Assembly (NCBI RefSeq): GCF_006539165.1
Contig: NZ_BJMM01000005.1
Coordinates: 1-64,000, forward strand
Direction of reading: 5' to 3'
Length of the DNA: 64,000 bases
Origin: Streptomyces cacaoi
Lineage (GTDB): Bacteria > Actinomycetota > Actinomycetes > Streptomycetales > Streptomycetaceae
This document shows, in pieces, positions 12,488 to 20,927 of the stretch. The notes below the pieces were generated by a model. It did no database searches and was not told where the DNA came from. It saw only the letters and a list, made by a program, of their open reading frames with translations. Every line of letters starts with the position of its first letter. Position 1 is the stretch's first letter. Both the position numbers and the translations under genes were made by a program.

Positions 12488-13864
12488 TCAGGACAGGCTC
12501 GGCAGGCCGAGGATCAGATCGGCGGCGGCTGCACGGCCGCCCGCGGCGCGTTGCAGCGCTCCCATCCGTGCCGCGTTCGCACGGAAGGAGGGTTCGGTCA
12601 GTACCCGGGTGAGCTTGTCGACGACGTCGTCGACGACGATGTCGCCCGGGTCGTCGAGGGTGAGGCTCACCCCGCGGTCCCGACCGCGTACGGCCTGGTC
12701 GTAGCAGTCCACCCACAGCGGCCGGACGACCAGGGGCTTGTCGAAGTAGAGCCCCTCGTGGAAGCCGTTGCCGCCGCCGTGTGTGAAGAACACCCGCACG
12801 TGGGGGTGGGCGAGGACGTCCAGTTGGGAGGGCACCCAGCTCTCGATGCGCAGATTGCCCGGCAGCGACTCGGCCGGCGGCAGCAGATGCTGCTGTTCGG
12901 CGGGGAGCTTCCACAGCACCTGGTGCTCACCGTCGAGCCTGCGGGCCACCTCCACCAGCGCGTGCACCTGCTGCCGGGTCAGCCGGGTGACGGTGCCGAA
13001 GCCCATGTAGACGACGGACGACTGGGCGTCGAGCCACGCGCGCACGGGATCGTCGCCCGAGGTCTGCGGCAGCGGCGGCAGCAGCGCACCCACGAGCCGC
13101 ATCTTCTCCGGGATCTCCAGCGGGTACTCCAGCTCCGCCACGGAGGTGCACAGGACCAGCTCGGCCTTCTCGATCCGCGTCATCGGCGTGGGCGGCGGCA
13201 GCTTCAGCTCCTTGCGGATACGGGAGTCCTCCGCCAGCACCTTGCCCATCGACGGGGTCAGGAACATGCCCAGTGTGCGGAATTTGAACAGCTCGTTGGC
13301 CAGGCGCTGCGCCGGCGTCATCGGGTGCGGCAGTCCCGAGTGCGGGACGGGGAAGCTGCGCGGCGCGTAGCCCTTGGCGAACGGATGGTGCGGGACGAGC
13401 ACGTTGCTGGGCAGGTACGGCACGCTCAGCACGAACGGGATCTCCCGGGCCACGGCCAGATCCACGGCGAAGCCGCTCGTGCAGTCGACGACCATCAGCG
13501 CGGGACGCACCTTCTCGACGATCTCCTCCAGGCGCCGGAACTTCTCCGCCTGGATCGCGGGCCGGTAGGACTGCTTGATGATGGCGCGGTGCGCCCGGAA
13601 GCGGGAGGAGTGGGTGACCTCCCGGTAGACGTCCTCGGGCCAGGTGCCGGCGGACAGTTCGGGGGCCACCTCGCCGAGCGAGGCGAACTCCACCGGTGCG
13701 CCCGTGGCGACCCGCCGGACGTCCTCGGCACCGGGCTCGTCGGTGGCGAACCACAGGTCCTCCACGCCCTGCCGGGACAGCTCGCCGGCCAGCACGAGCA
13801 GGGGGTTCAGCAGTCCGCTCTCCGGAAGACTCGCGAACAGGATCGGCCGTCGGGCGGGGTCCAT
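12488..13864 (-). CDS. fscMI: Mycosaminyl glycosyltransferase
   Basis: 458 aa GT1-type glycosyltransferase (GT-B fold). The donor-binding C-terminal half carries FFTHGGGNGFHEGLYF and a nearby WVDCYDQ segment, like UDP-glucuronosyltransferase relatives. The N-terminal half has a RPILFASLPESGLLNPLL start typical of acceptor domains. It should attach mycosamine to the macrolactone hydroxyl. ATG 13864 is preceded by GAAAGG at good spacing; upstream in-frame sequence to 14107 crosses the promoter and is not coding. It is the first gene of the leftward operon ending in fscA, behind a PAS-LuxR box. Confidence 0.92.
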   Translation of the reverse strand: MDPARRPILFASLPESGLLNPLLVLAGELSRQGVEDLWFATDEPGAEDVRRVATGAPVEFASLGEVAPELSAGTWPEDVYREVTHSSRFRAHRAIIKQSYRPAIQAEKFRRLEEIVEKVRPALMVVDCTSGFAVDLAVAREIPFVLSVPYLPSNVLVPHHPFAKGYAPRSFPVPHSGLPHPMTPAQRLANELFKFRTLGMFLTPSMGKVLAEDSRIRKELKLPPPTPMTRIEKAELVLCTSVAELEYPLEIPEKMRLVGALLPPLPQTSGDDPVRAWLDAQSSVVYMGFGTVTRLTRQQVHALVEVARRLDGEHQVLWKLPAEQQHLLPPAESLPGNLRIESWVPSQLDVLAHPHVRVFFTHGGGNGFHEGLYFDKPLVVRPLWVDCYDQAVRGRDRGVSLTLDDPGDIVVDDVVDKLTRVLTEPSFRANAARMGALQRAAGGRAAAADLILGLPSLS

Positions 13865-13955
13865 GGGGTGCCTTTCATCGGTGGCCGGCAGATCGGGGAC
13901 ACGCGTCCCCGGGGCGGTGCACGAGCCGCCCCGCACTGTGATCTCACGCCGGGCA

Positions 13956-13971
13956 CCGGGGAATTCCTTAG
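13956..13971. promoter_or_regulatory. PAS-LuxR (PimM/FscRI-type) operator upstream of the fscMI operon
   Basis: The 16-mer CCGGGGAATTCCTTAG matches the published PimM consensus CTVGGGAWWTCCCBAG at 14 of 16 positions. It lies 92 bases upstream of the fscMI start in the divergent gap. The preceding bases from 13938 are also conserved at the 17477-17509 site. Confidence 0.75.
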
Positions 13972-14028
13972 ACCTGTCGCGCCTGGCCACCGCGGCCGGG
14001 CCCGGGAGGGCCGGTACGGGCGGGAAGT

Positions 14029-14044
14029 CTGGGCACTCACCTAG
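14029..14044. promoter_or_regulatory. Possible second, weaker PAS-LuxR box upstream of the methyltransferase
   Basis: CTGGGCACTCACCTAG matches the PimM consensus at 12 of 16 positions, with perfect ends but a poor core. It sits 57 bases upstream of the methyltransferase start, where an activator site would be expected. Confidence 0.35.
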
Positions 14045-14100
14045 CCGTTCCCGGCACACGCTGGCTCCCGGCCGTGACCCAGGAGAAGGCAGGGAGTCGA

Positions 14101-14973
14101 GTGACACTCAAGACACTGATCGAGGAAGCCGCCGCAACGCTGTCGCGGGGCGGCGACGCCGACGCACAGCACGACGCCGAGCGGCTCGCCGCACGGGTGC
14201 TCGGTGTCGACGTCGCCGCGCTGCCGTTCGACACCGTGCCCGGTGACCGGGCGGTGTGGAAGTTCCGGAAGCTGGTGGCCAGGAGGGCCGACGGCGTCCC
14301 GCTGGGCCACCTCACCGGCACAGCCGTGTTCTGCGGGCTCGAACTGGCCGTCGGGCCGGGCGTGTTCGTGCCGCGTGTGCACAGCGAAGCCGTTCTGGAG
14401 CGCGGGCTGAGCGCCGTGGCGGAGGTCACCGCGCCGGTCGTCGCCGATCTGTGCGCCGGATCGGGAGCGCTGGCGCTGGCGGCCGCCCACCGCCGGCCCG
14501 ACGCCCGGGTGCACGCCGTCGAGTTCGATCCGATCGCCGCCGGCTTCGCCCGCCGCAACAGCGCGCGCCGTGCCGAGCTGGGGGACACCCCCGTCACCGT
14601 GCACGAGCAGGACCTCACCCGGCCCGGAGTGCTCGACGAGCTGACCGGCCGGGTGGACCTGGTGCTGGCCAACCCGCCGTTCATGCCGGAGGAGAGCCGC
14701 GATCTGCCCGCCGAGTTCAGCAGGCACCAGCCCCGGCAGGCCATCTACGCCGGCCCGGACGGACTGCGCCTGGTGCGGGCCACCCTCCAGGTGGCGGTCG
14801 GGCTGCTGCGTCCCGGCGGCACGCTGGTGGTGGAGCACGGGCATCTGCACGGGGAGACGGTCCCGGAACTGCTGAGCGGCAGCGGCTTCGAGGAGATATC
14901 CGGCCACCCCGACCACGACGGCTGGCCGCTCTTCTCGGCCGCCCGCAAGTCCGCCGCGGCACCACCGGACTGA
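14101..14973 (+). CDS. PrmC/HemK-like N-methyltransferase within the polyene cluster
   Basis: 290 aa class I SAM methyltransferase. The order of motifs is that of PrmC: helical N-domain, PLGHLTGTAVFCGLEL and a PR loop near 66-92, SAM loop DLCAGSG at 116-122, acidic Glu141, then NPPF at 191-194. PrmC methylates the release-factor glutamine amide; the (N/D)PP(Y/F) motif handles planar nitrogens. Here the PRPETE-type loop reads PRVHSE, NPPY is NPPF, and no prfA is nearby, so this is not the housekeeping copy. GTG 14101 has AGGGAG four bases upstream; GTG 14074 has none. It is divergent from fscMI. I infer methylation of the aminophenyl nitrogen of the polyene; a role in protein methylation remains possible. 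Confidence 0.85.
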   Translation: MTLKTLIEEAAATLSRGGDADAQHDAERLAARVLGVDVAALPFDTVPGDRAVWKFRKLVARRADGVPLGHLTGTAVFCGLELAVGPGVFVPRVHSEAVLERGLSAVAEVTAPVVADLCAGSGALALAAAHRRPDARVHAVEFDPIAAGFARRNSARRAELGDTPVTVHEQDLTRPGVLDELTGRVDLVLANPPFMPEESRDLPAEFSRHQPRQAIYAGPDGLRLVRATLQVAVGLLRPGGTLVVEHGHLHGETVPELLSGSGFEEISGHPDHDGWPLFSAARKSAAAPPD

Positions 14974-15004
14974 GCCTCGGACCGAGCCGGAGACGGACGC
15001 GGAC

Positions 15005-15042
15005 CGCCGCACCGGCCCGGGTGGACCGGGCCGGAAGCGGCG
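15005..15042. terminator. Bidirectional terminator between methyltransferase and ABC permease
   Basis: Two nested perfect arms are present: 9 bp (15012-15020 with 15026-15034) inside 5 bp (15005-15009 with 15038-15042), separated by small mismatched bulges, between the two convergent stops. Confidence 0.65.
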
Positions 15043-15053
15043 CGGCCCGCCGG

Positions 15054-15890
15054 TCAGTTCTGCAACGGCCGCCGGTAGCCGCGGACGGCCAGCACCCAGC
15101 CGACGGCGGCGAGGACGGCACCGAGCGCGAGCGCGGGCAGCGCCGAGCCCGAGCCGGGCAGCTCCAGGGCCAGCGCGCGGGTCGCGTCGATCGCGTAGGT
15201 GAGCGGGTTGAGCCGGGCGAGCGTGGCCAGCCAGTCCGGCAGATCGGCCAGCGGGATGTAGGCGCTGGAGATGAACATCATCGGCAGGACCGCGATGATG
15301 GCGAGGTTCTGGATCGGCTCGGCCCGCCGCAGCCAGGCGGCGGCCGCGATGAACAGCCAGCCCAGTGCCCAGCTCACGAACAGGGTCAGCGCGAGGGAGA
15401 CCAGCAGGGGCAGCCCGCCTCCGCGAGGCTCGTGGCCCAGCAGCGTGATCGCCAGCAGCAGGATGACGGCGGCCTGGATGGTGCTGCGCACCACGGTGGT
15501 GAGGCTGCGCGCCACCAGCAGCGAGGCCGGCGAGACGGGAAGCGACCGCAGCCGCGCGACGAACCCGTTCTTGAGATCGTCCACCAGGCCCACCCCGGAC
15601 TGCACGGCGGACTGGACCGCGTTGTCGACGAGGACGGCCGGCAGGATGTAGTCGAGGTACGTGATGCCGTGCGGGAAGTGCGGCGGCGTGCCCATCTTGC
15701 TGAACACCTGGGTCAGCATGAAGAGCGTCACCATCGGCTGGAGCAGCCCGAAGAGGATCACTCCCGGGTCGGTCGCCAGGGCCCGCAGCGAGCGGCCGGT
15801 GAGGATCCACACCTGCCCGAGGGGCGAACTGCCCTGCCCGAGCGGCGGTACGGGGGAGGAGGTGCGGGGCGGGCGGAGAGCCGTGGTCAT
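15054..15890 (-). CDS. fscTII: ABC-2 type drug exporter, membrane subunit
   Basis: 278 aa with about six hydrophobic segments, matching DrrB-like ABC-2 permeases. The family signature region LARLNPLTYAIDATRAL lies in the C-terminal third, after a ISSAYIPLADLP loop. With the ATPase encoded immediately upstream it should form the polyene exporter and self-resistance pump in the cytoplasmic membrane. ATG 15890 overlaps the ATPase stop as ATGA, so the two subunits are made together. The symbol follows the FR-008 cluster, and its assignment between TI and TII is by analogy. Confidence 0.88.
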   Translation of the reverse strand: MTTALRPPRTSSPVPPLGQGSSPLGQVWILTGRSLRALATDPGVILFGLLQPMVTLFMLTQVFSKMGTPPHFPHGITYLDYILPAVLVDNAVQSAVQSGVGLVDDLKNGFVARLRSLPVSPASLLVARSLTTVVRSTIQAAVILLLAITLLGHEPRGGGLPLLVSLALTLFVSWALGWLFIAAAAWLRRAEPIQNLAIIAVLPMMFISSAYIPLADLPDWLATLARLNPLTYAIDATRALALELPGSGSALPALALGAVLAAVGWVLAVRGYRRPLQN

Positions 15891-16909
15891 GCGCGGGCTC
15901 CTTCGGGGCTGGAGGCGGCGGAGGACGGTCGGCGCAGCGCGCCGGTGTCCGCGGCGAGTGCGAGGTAGACGTCGTCCAACCCCGGTTCCCCGAAGGACAG
16001 TTCGGCGGCCTCGACGCCCACCTGGTCGAGGGCCCTGACCACGGCGGCGATGTCCCGCGAGGCGTCGATGGGCAGGACGAGCGTGTTCCGCTCGGCCCCG
16101 GACACCGGCTCGAAACCGGCGCGTGCCAGTGCGGCACCGGCCAGGGCCGGCTCGTCCTCGGGGTGGAGCACCACCGTGACGGTCCGCCGGCCGACCCGGG
16201 ACTTCAGCTCGGCGGCGGTCCCCTCGGCGATCACCGCCCCGGCGGAGAGCACCGCGATGGAGTCCGCGAGCCGGTCGGCCTCGTCGAGGTACTGCGTGGT
16301 CAGCAGCACCGTGGCGCCCTGCGCGACGAGGTCCTCCACGATCTCCCACAGGTTGAGCCGACTGGCCGGGTCGAGGCCGGTCGTGGGCTCGTCGAGGAAG
16401 ACGACCTCCGGGTGGCCGACCAGGCTCGCGGCGAGGTCGAGCCGTCTGCGCAGCCCGCCGGAGTAGGTCGCGGCCCGCCGTGCCGCCACGTGCTGGAGCC
16501 CGAACAGCTCCAGCAGTTCGTCCGCCCGGGCACGGGCGCCCCGGCGGCCCGCGCCGAGCAGCCGGGCCAGCAGCACCAGGTTCTCGCGCCCGCTGAGCCG
16601 TCCGTCGACGGAGGCGTACTGCCCCGTGAGCCCGATGCGCCGGCGCACCTGCCGGGCCTCGGCGGCGACATCGAAGCCGGCGACCAGTGCCCGGCCGCGG
16701 GAGGGCCGCAGCGCCGCCGACAGGATCCCCACCAGCGTCGTCTTCCCGGCGCCGTTGTGGCCGAGGAGCGCCAGCACCGAGCCCCGGCGTGCGGACAGCG
16801 TGACGGAGTCGAGGGCACGGACGGTACCGAACTCCATTCCGACACCGTGCGCTTCGATCATGTTCTCGCCGCCCGGCACCGGAGGGGGAGGTGCGGTGGA
16901 TCCGGACAT
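15887..16909 (-). CDS. fscTI: ABC-2 type drug exporter, ATP-binding subunit
   Basis: 340 aa, DrrA-like. Walker A is GHNGAGKTT, the signature region is YSGGLRRRLDLA, and Walker B FLDEPTTGLD follows. A roughly 100-residue C-terminal extension is typical of antibiotic-export ATPases. ATG 16909 has GGGAG seven bases upstream; the open frame extends much further but across promoter sequence. A PAS-LuxR box lies about 100 bases upstream, which places export under the same activator as sugar attachment and loading-module genes. Confidence 0.9.
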   Translation of the reverse strand: MSGSTAPPPPVPGGENMIEAHGVGMEFGTVRALDSVTLSARRGSVLALLGHNGAGKTTLVGILSAALRPSRGRALVAGFDVAAEARQVRRRIGLTGQYASVDGRLSGRENLVLLARLLGAGRRGARARADELLELFGLQHVAARRAATYSGGLRRRLDLAASLVGHPEVVFLDEPTTGLDPASRLNLWEIVEDLVAQGATVLLTTQYLDEADRLADSIAVLSAGAVIAEGTAAELKSRVGRRTVTVVLHPEDEPALAGAALARAGFEPVSGAERNTLVLPIDASRDIAAVVRALDQVGVEAAELSFGEPGLDDVYLALAADTGALRRPSSAASSPEGARA

Positions 16910-17007
16910 GGCTGTTCTCCCGTGGGTCGGTGTGGACGCCCCTGGCGCGGGGCCCGGTCCGGCGTGGACGTTCCGGCCCGGCGGCTCCCATGCTCGGGGC
17001 CGGTGCA

Positions 17008-17023
17008 CCGGGGAAAGCCCTAG
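17008..17023. promoter_or_regulatory. PAS-LuxR operator upstream of the ABC transporter
   Basis: CCGGGGAAAGCCCTAG matches the PimM consensus CTVGGGAWWTCCCBAG at 14 of 16 positions. It lies about 100 bases upstream of the transporter start and shares GCACCGGGGAA with the fscMI box. Confidence 0.7.
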
Positions 17024-17476
17024 AGCTGCCGTCCGCACACGCCGACCGGGCACAACCCGGGCCCGCACACTCCGACTCCGGTCCCTTCGAACAGCATCGA
17101 AGAGCCGTTCCCCGCGCGTTCGGAAAAGCGTGCGAGAGCACGTGGTTTGCACGAGGAACGGTTCGGTTTCCGTTTCTGAACTTCGAGTGAATACCGAGTC
17201 GTCGCGGGGGTAGGAGAGCTTCTCAGGCCATGTGGCATTTCCCGCCGGGATTCCGCGCGGCGGGCGGTTCCCGCATCCGCAGCGGGCCCGGCGCCGGCCC
17301 GTCCGCCCCGTGGCCGGGGACCCGGCGCGCACCGCCGCACGGCGCCCGCGGGGGCACGGCCGAGGGGCGCGCCGGCGCGTGGCCGTGCTCCTCGCCCGCC
17401 CGGCCCGTCGGCGGGCGCGGTGGTTTCACAACGGTCATCCGGCGCTCCTGGGACGGGAGTTGCGGTGCGCTCCACC

Positions 17477-17509
17477 GTGATCTCATGTCCCGCACCGAGA
17501 TTTCCTTAG
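17477..17509. promoter_or_regulatory. Extended PAS-LuxR-type element upstream of the first LuxR regulator
   Basis: The 16-mer at 17494-17509 (ACCGAGATTTCCTTAG) matches the PimM consensus at 12 of 16. The whole element, including GTGATCTCA at its left end, repeats the one at 13938-13971 with one base of length difference, so conservation goes beyond the known box. Confidence 0.6.
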
Positions 17510-17732
17510 TCTTCGCCCACGCGTGCCGGGCCGGGCCGCCGACCTCCGGGCGCTTCGGACGCGTCGGCACCACGCGGTCCGCCGCCCGGCCGACCGACTG
17601 GTACGGAAAGCCGGTGCTTTTCCCGGGGCCGATCCGGCGCACGGGTTCGGGTACGCTGCACCGAAGGCGGCAATTCACCTGCGTCGAAGGGGTGTTGCCG
17701 TAACCCGACGTGTGCCAACGCAAGGGGGGCGC

Positions 17733-20700
17733 GTGCGGAACCAAGAAAAACCGAGCCAAGGAATACGACTCGTACCGAACGGCGGGATATTCGGCCGTGA
17801 CGAAGAGCTGAAAGCACTCGCCGCGGCCGCGGAGGCGGCCCGCCGGGGTACGGCCGGATGCGTGCTCGTGACCGGACCGGCCGGGCGGGGGAAGACCGCC
17901 GTCCTCCGCGCCCTGCTGCGCACCCCCGCATGCCGGGACGCGACGGTCCTCAACGGCCGCTGCCCCCGCGCGGACGGCGGAACGGAGCCGTACTCCGGAC
18001 TGCGCGCACTGCTCAACTCCCCTGCGACAGCACGGCAGATGGACCGGCACCCGGCGCCCTGCGGCGGCATCGGCAGCACAGAGGACGGCCGAGAAGGCAG
18101 CCCAGGCCCAGGCCTCGGCGCCGACCCCACCGACGACGGCGGTTGTGGTGCGGGCGGAACCGGCACGGCGCTCCTGCCCGACCCGGCGGATGTCCAGCCG
18201 GTCGCCGCCCAGGCCACCTACTCCGTCTTCCGCGGCCTCCACCGGTACGCGCTGCGGCTGATGGCGGACCGGCCCCTGATCCTCGCGCTCGACGACGCCC
18301 ACGACTGCGACGGGCACACGCTGCGTTGGCTCGGCTACCTGCTGGCCAGGGCGGCCGGACGGCCGCTGCTGGTGGTACTCGGCAGACGGACCGGCACCGC
18401 CACGGATGCTCCCGACGCCTGGGCGGACCTCGTCGGCCGGCCCACGGTCGGCGAACTGCCCCTCCAGCCGCTCGGTACCGGCCCCATCGGCGACCTCGCG
18501 CACCAGGTGTTCGGGACGCCCGTGCACCCGCCGTTCGCCGAGCGGATCACCGAACTCTCCGGCGGCAGCCCGGACACCGCCGCACGGCTGCTGCGCGCGC
18601 TGCACGGGCGGGGCGCCGCACCCGACGCCTCCGGTGCCCGCCTCGCCGAGGAACTGGGCGTCCGGCTGAAGGCCGAAGAGGTGCAGCGAGCGCTCGCCCA
18701 CCAGCCCGCCCCCGTACGCCGGGTCGTGGTGGCCGCCGCGCTGCTGGGCGCCGCCTCCACCGAGCACGTCGCGGCGCTGGCGGGCGTCTCCAGGCCGGTG
18801 GTGGAGGAGGGCGTGGCCGTCCTGGAGGACGTGGGAGCGCTCTCACCGGAGGGCGACGGGCGGGTGTGCGAGGCCGTGCGGCCCGCCCTGCTCGACCCCC
18901 TGGGCGCGGCGCGGATCACCGAACTGCACGCCCGTGCCGCCCTGGTGCTCAGCGACGCGGGCTGCCCCGCCGAGCAGATCGCCCGGCATCTGGTCGAACT
19001 GCCCGGCCCCCCGGAGGCGTGGATGACCTCCGTACTGCGTGAGGCCGCGGCGCAGGCCGAACGCCGCGGTGCGTTCACGGTGGCGGCCCGCTGTCTGCGG
19101 CGCGTACTGGAGGCGGAGCCCCACGACGTCCGGATACGGCTGCGGCTCGCCCGCGCCGTCGCACCGTCCGACCCCGCGGCGGCCCTGCCGCTGTTCCGGG
19201 TGGCGCTGGCCGGCGCCGCCGACGTGACCGCCCGGGCGGTCACGGCCGTCGAATGCGCGATGGCGTCGCTCAACGTGCCGGTGCCGGAGCCCGGCCGGGA
19301 GCAGCTCGTCCAGGCACTGGAGGGCGCACGCGACGCCCTGCCGCGGGACACCGAGGCCGGCGTCCAGCTGCGCGCACAGGTCTCCGCTACGTTGCTGATC
19401 ATGGGACGGCGCCCGTCGGAACCGGGCGCCGCCGGGCACCGGGACGGCCCCGTCGGCGCCCGGCTGTCGCTCTCCCCGCCGTCCCCGGCGTCCCCGCAGC
19501 CTTCGCCGTCCCCGACGTCCCCGCCGTCCCCACCGCTTTCGGAACCGTCGGTTTCCCGCATACCGCTGCCACCGCACCCGTCACCCGACGGTGCCGACAC
19601 GCTGCGGACGCGGGCGCTCACCGCGCTGCGCGGTGCGCTCTCCGGCCGGTGCCGTGCCGCGGCGGTGGCGGACGCCCGCCATGTGCTGGATGCGGCGGGC
19701 CCCGAGCAGCCCGCCTGGCCGCTGCTGAACGCGGCCGTCACCTTCGCGCTCGCCGACGAGACCGAGGAGGCGCACACCGCGCTGGACCGTGTGCTGCACC
19801 GCGTGGCGGACGACCCGGCCGAGTGGACACGCGTGCGCACCCAGTCGGTGCGGGCCGCCGTCGTCCACCGCGACGGGGCCGTGCTCGACGCCGTCGCGAC
19901 GGCCCGTGCGCTCATCGGGACGGCCGACGGCCCCGGCCGGGACAGCGGGCTGACGACGGCCCGTGCGGTGCTGGCGGCGGCGCTGGTCGACCGGGGCCGC
20001 CCGCAGCAGGCCGAGCAGGTCATCGACCGGATCGGCTCCCCGCAGCCGGCCGGCACCGCCCTGGAGCACCAGACCCACCTGCTGGCCAGGGCCCGCGTCC
20101 ACGGGGCGGTGGGCGACAGCGCCGAGGCGCTGCGGCTGCTGCGCGAGTGCGGCCGGATCCAGGAGGCCGCCGGCTGGGCGAACCCGGTGTCCGTCCCGTG
20201 GTGGTCGGAGGCGTGCCTGATCCTGGCGGCCCTCCGACGGCCCGCCGAGGGCCGGGAACTCGCCGAGCTGGGCGCCGAGCGCGCGGAGCGCTGGGGAACC
20301 CCGCGCGCCCTGGGGCTGGCCGCGCTGGCCGGCGGTGTCCTCGGCCCCGGCCGGGCCGGACTCGATCTGCTCAGCGCGTCGGTGCACCACCTCTCCGGCT
20401 CTCCCGCGGTGCTCGAATGCGCCCGCGCCGAGTACGAACTCGGCTGGGCGCTGCTGCTGTACGGCGACGCGTCCGGCGGCCGGCGGTATCTGCGCCGGGC
20501 GGCCGGCCGGGCCGGCGGCTGCGGCGCGGTCGTCCTGGCCGGGGCCGCACGGCGGTTGCTGATCTCCGCCGGCGGGCGCATGGGCAACTCCGTGCCCTCA
20601 CGCGTGGGCGGCATCCTCACGCCGACGGAGGCGAAGGTCGCCGGGATGGTGGTGGCCGGCGCCGCCAACCGGCAGATCGCACAGCGGCTGTTCGTCACGG

Positions 20701-20867
20701 TACGCACCGTCGAATCCCATCTGACGAGCGTCTACCGGAAGCTCGGCGTCAGCCGTCGCGACGGACTCGCCGTCGCGCTGCGCGCCGTGCGGGGCCGTAC
20801 AGGTCACGAACTGCCGGACGAGGAGGGCCGGTTGAGGGAACCACGGGGAAACGTGCAGATGTCCTGA
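17733..20867 (+). CDS. LAL-type LuxR transcriptional regulator (first of three), intact Walker A
   Basis: 1044 aa large ATP-binding LuxR regulator of the FscRII-RIV type. The N-terminal ATPase has Walker A GPAGRGKT (Lys54, Thr55) and Walker B LILALDDAHD. A helical repeat-rich middle follows. The C-terminal LuxR helix-turn-helix starts at LTPTEAKVAGMVVAG and contains VRTVESHLTSVYRKLGV. A Pro/Ser-rich tract at about 577-622 is unusual for the family. GTG 17733 follows AAGGGGGG closely and is preferred over the open frame upstream, which runs back across the regulatory box. It is probably an activator of the polyene genes. Only this copy of the three keeps the canonical GKT. Confidence 0.9.
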   Translation: MRNQEKPSQGIRLVPNGGIFGRDEELKALAAAAEAARRGTAGCVLVTGPAGRGKTAVLRALLRTPACRDATVLNGRCPRADGGTEPYSGLRALLNSPATARQMDRHPAPCGGIGSTEDGREGSPGPGLGADPTDDGGCGAGGTGTALLPDPADVQPVAAQATYSVFRGLHRYALRLMADRPLILALDDAHDCDGHTLRWLGYLLARAAGRPLLVVLGRRTGTATDAPDAWADLVGRPTVGELPLQPLGTGPIGDLAHQVFGTPVHPPFAERITELSGGSPDTAARLLRALHGRGAAPDASGARLAEELGVRLKAEEVQRALAHQPAPVRRVVVAAALLGAASTEHVAALAGVSRPVVEEGVAVLEDVGALSPEGDGRVCEAVRPALLDPLGAARITELHARAALVLSDAGCPAEQIARHLVELPGPPEAWMTSVLREAAAQAERRGAFTVAARCLRRVLEAEPHDVRIRLRLARAVAPSDPAAALPLFRVALAGAADVTARAVTAVECAMASLNVPVPEPGREQLVQALEGARDALPRDTEAGVQLRAQVSATLLIMGRRPSEPGAAGHRDGPVGARLSLSPPSPASPQPSPSPTSPPSPPLSEPSVSRIPLPPHPSPDGADTLRTRALTALRGALSGRCRAAAVADARHVLDAAGPEQPAWPLLNAAVTFALADETEEAHTALDRVLHRVADDPAEWTRVRTQSVRAAVVHRDGAVLDAVATARALIGTADGPGRDSGLTTARAVLAAALVDRGRPQQAEQVIDRIGSPQPAGTALEHQTHLLARARVHGAVGDSAEALRLLRECGRIQEAAGWANPVSVPWWSEACLILAALRRPAEGRELAELGAERAERWGTPRALGLAALAGGVLGPGRAGLDLLSASVHHLSGSPAVLECARAEYELGWALLLYGDASGGRRYLRRAAGRAGGCGAVVLAGAARRLLISAGGRMGNSVPSRVGGILTPTEAKVAGMVVAGAANRQIAQRLFVTVRTVESHLTSVYRKLGVSRRDGLAVALRAVRGRTGHELPDEEGRLREPRGNVQMS

Positions 20868-20927
20868 CAGGGCAGGGGAGCACGTCGGAGCACAGGGCAC
20901 TGGAGAGAAGGATCGGGTGACCGTCCG

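Larger units (their letters stand above)
16910..17732. other. Divergent intergenic region between transporter and regulators
   Basis: About 820 bases hold no gene I can support. They contain two PAS-LuxR-type boxes (17008-17023 and 17494-17509). A small hairpin near 17130 pairs GTGC with GCAC. An open frame from ATG 17230 is considered and rejected below. Confidence 0.6.

Noticed and set aside
14041..14100. GTG 14074 as the methyltransferase start
   Set aside because: It has no ribosome site, while GTG 14101 has AGGGAG at proper distance and matches the usual PrmC N-terminus.
14101..14973. The methyltransferase as the housekeeping release-factor enzyme
   Set aside because: No prfA or rho neighbours, altered PRPETE and NPPY motifs, and a position inside the polyene cluster make that unlikely, although it is not excluded by sequence alone.
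17230..17703. 157-codon open frame in the transporter/regulator gap, with AGGAG 13 bases upstream of its ATG
   Set aside because: It spans a regulatory element, shows no domain, has low-complexity Arg/Gly/Pro composition and poor ribosome-site spacing.
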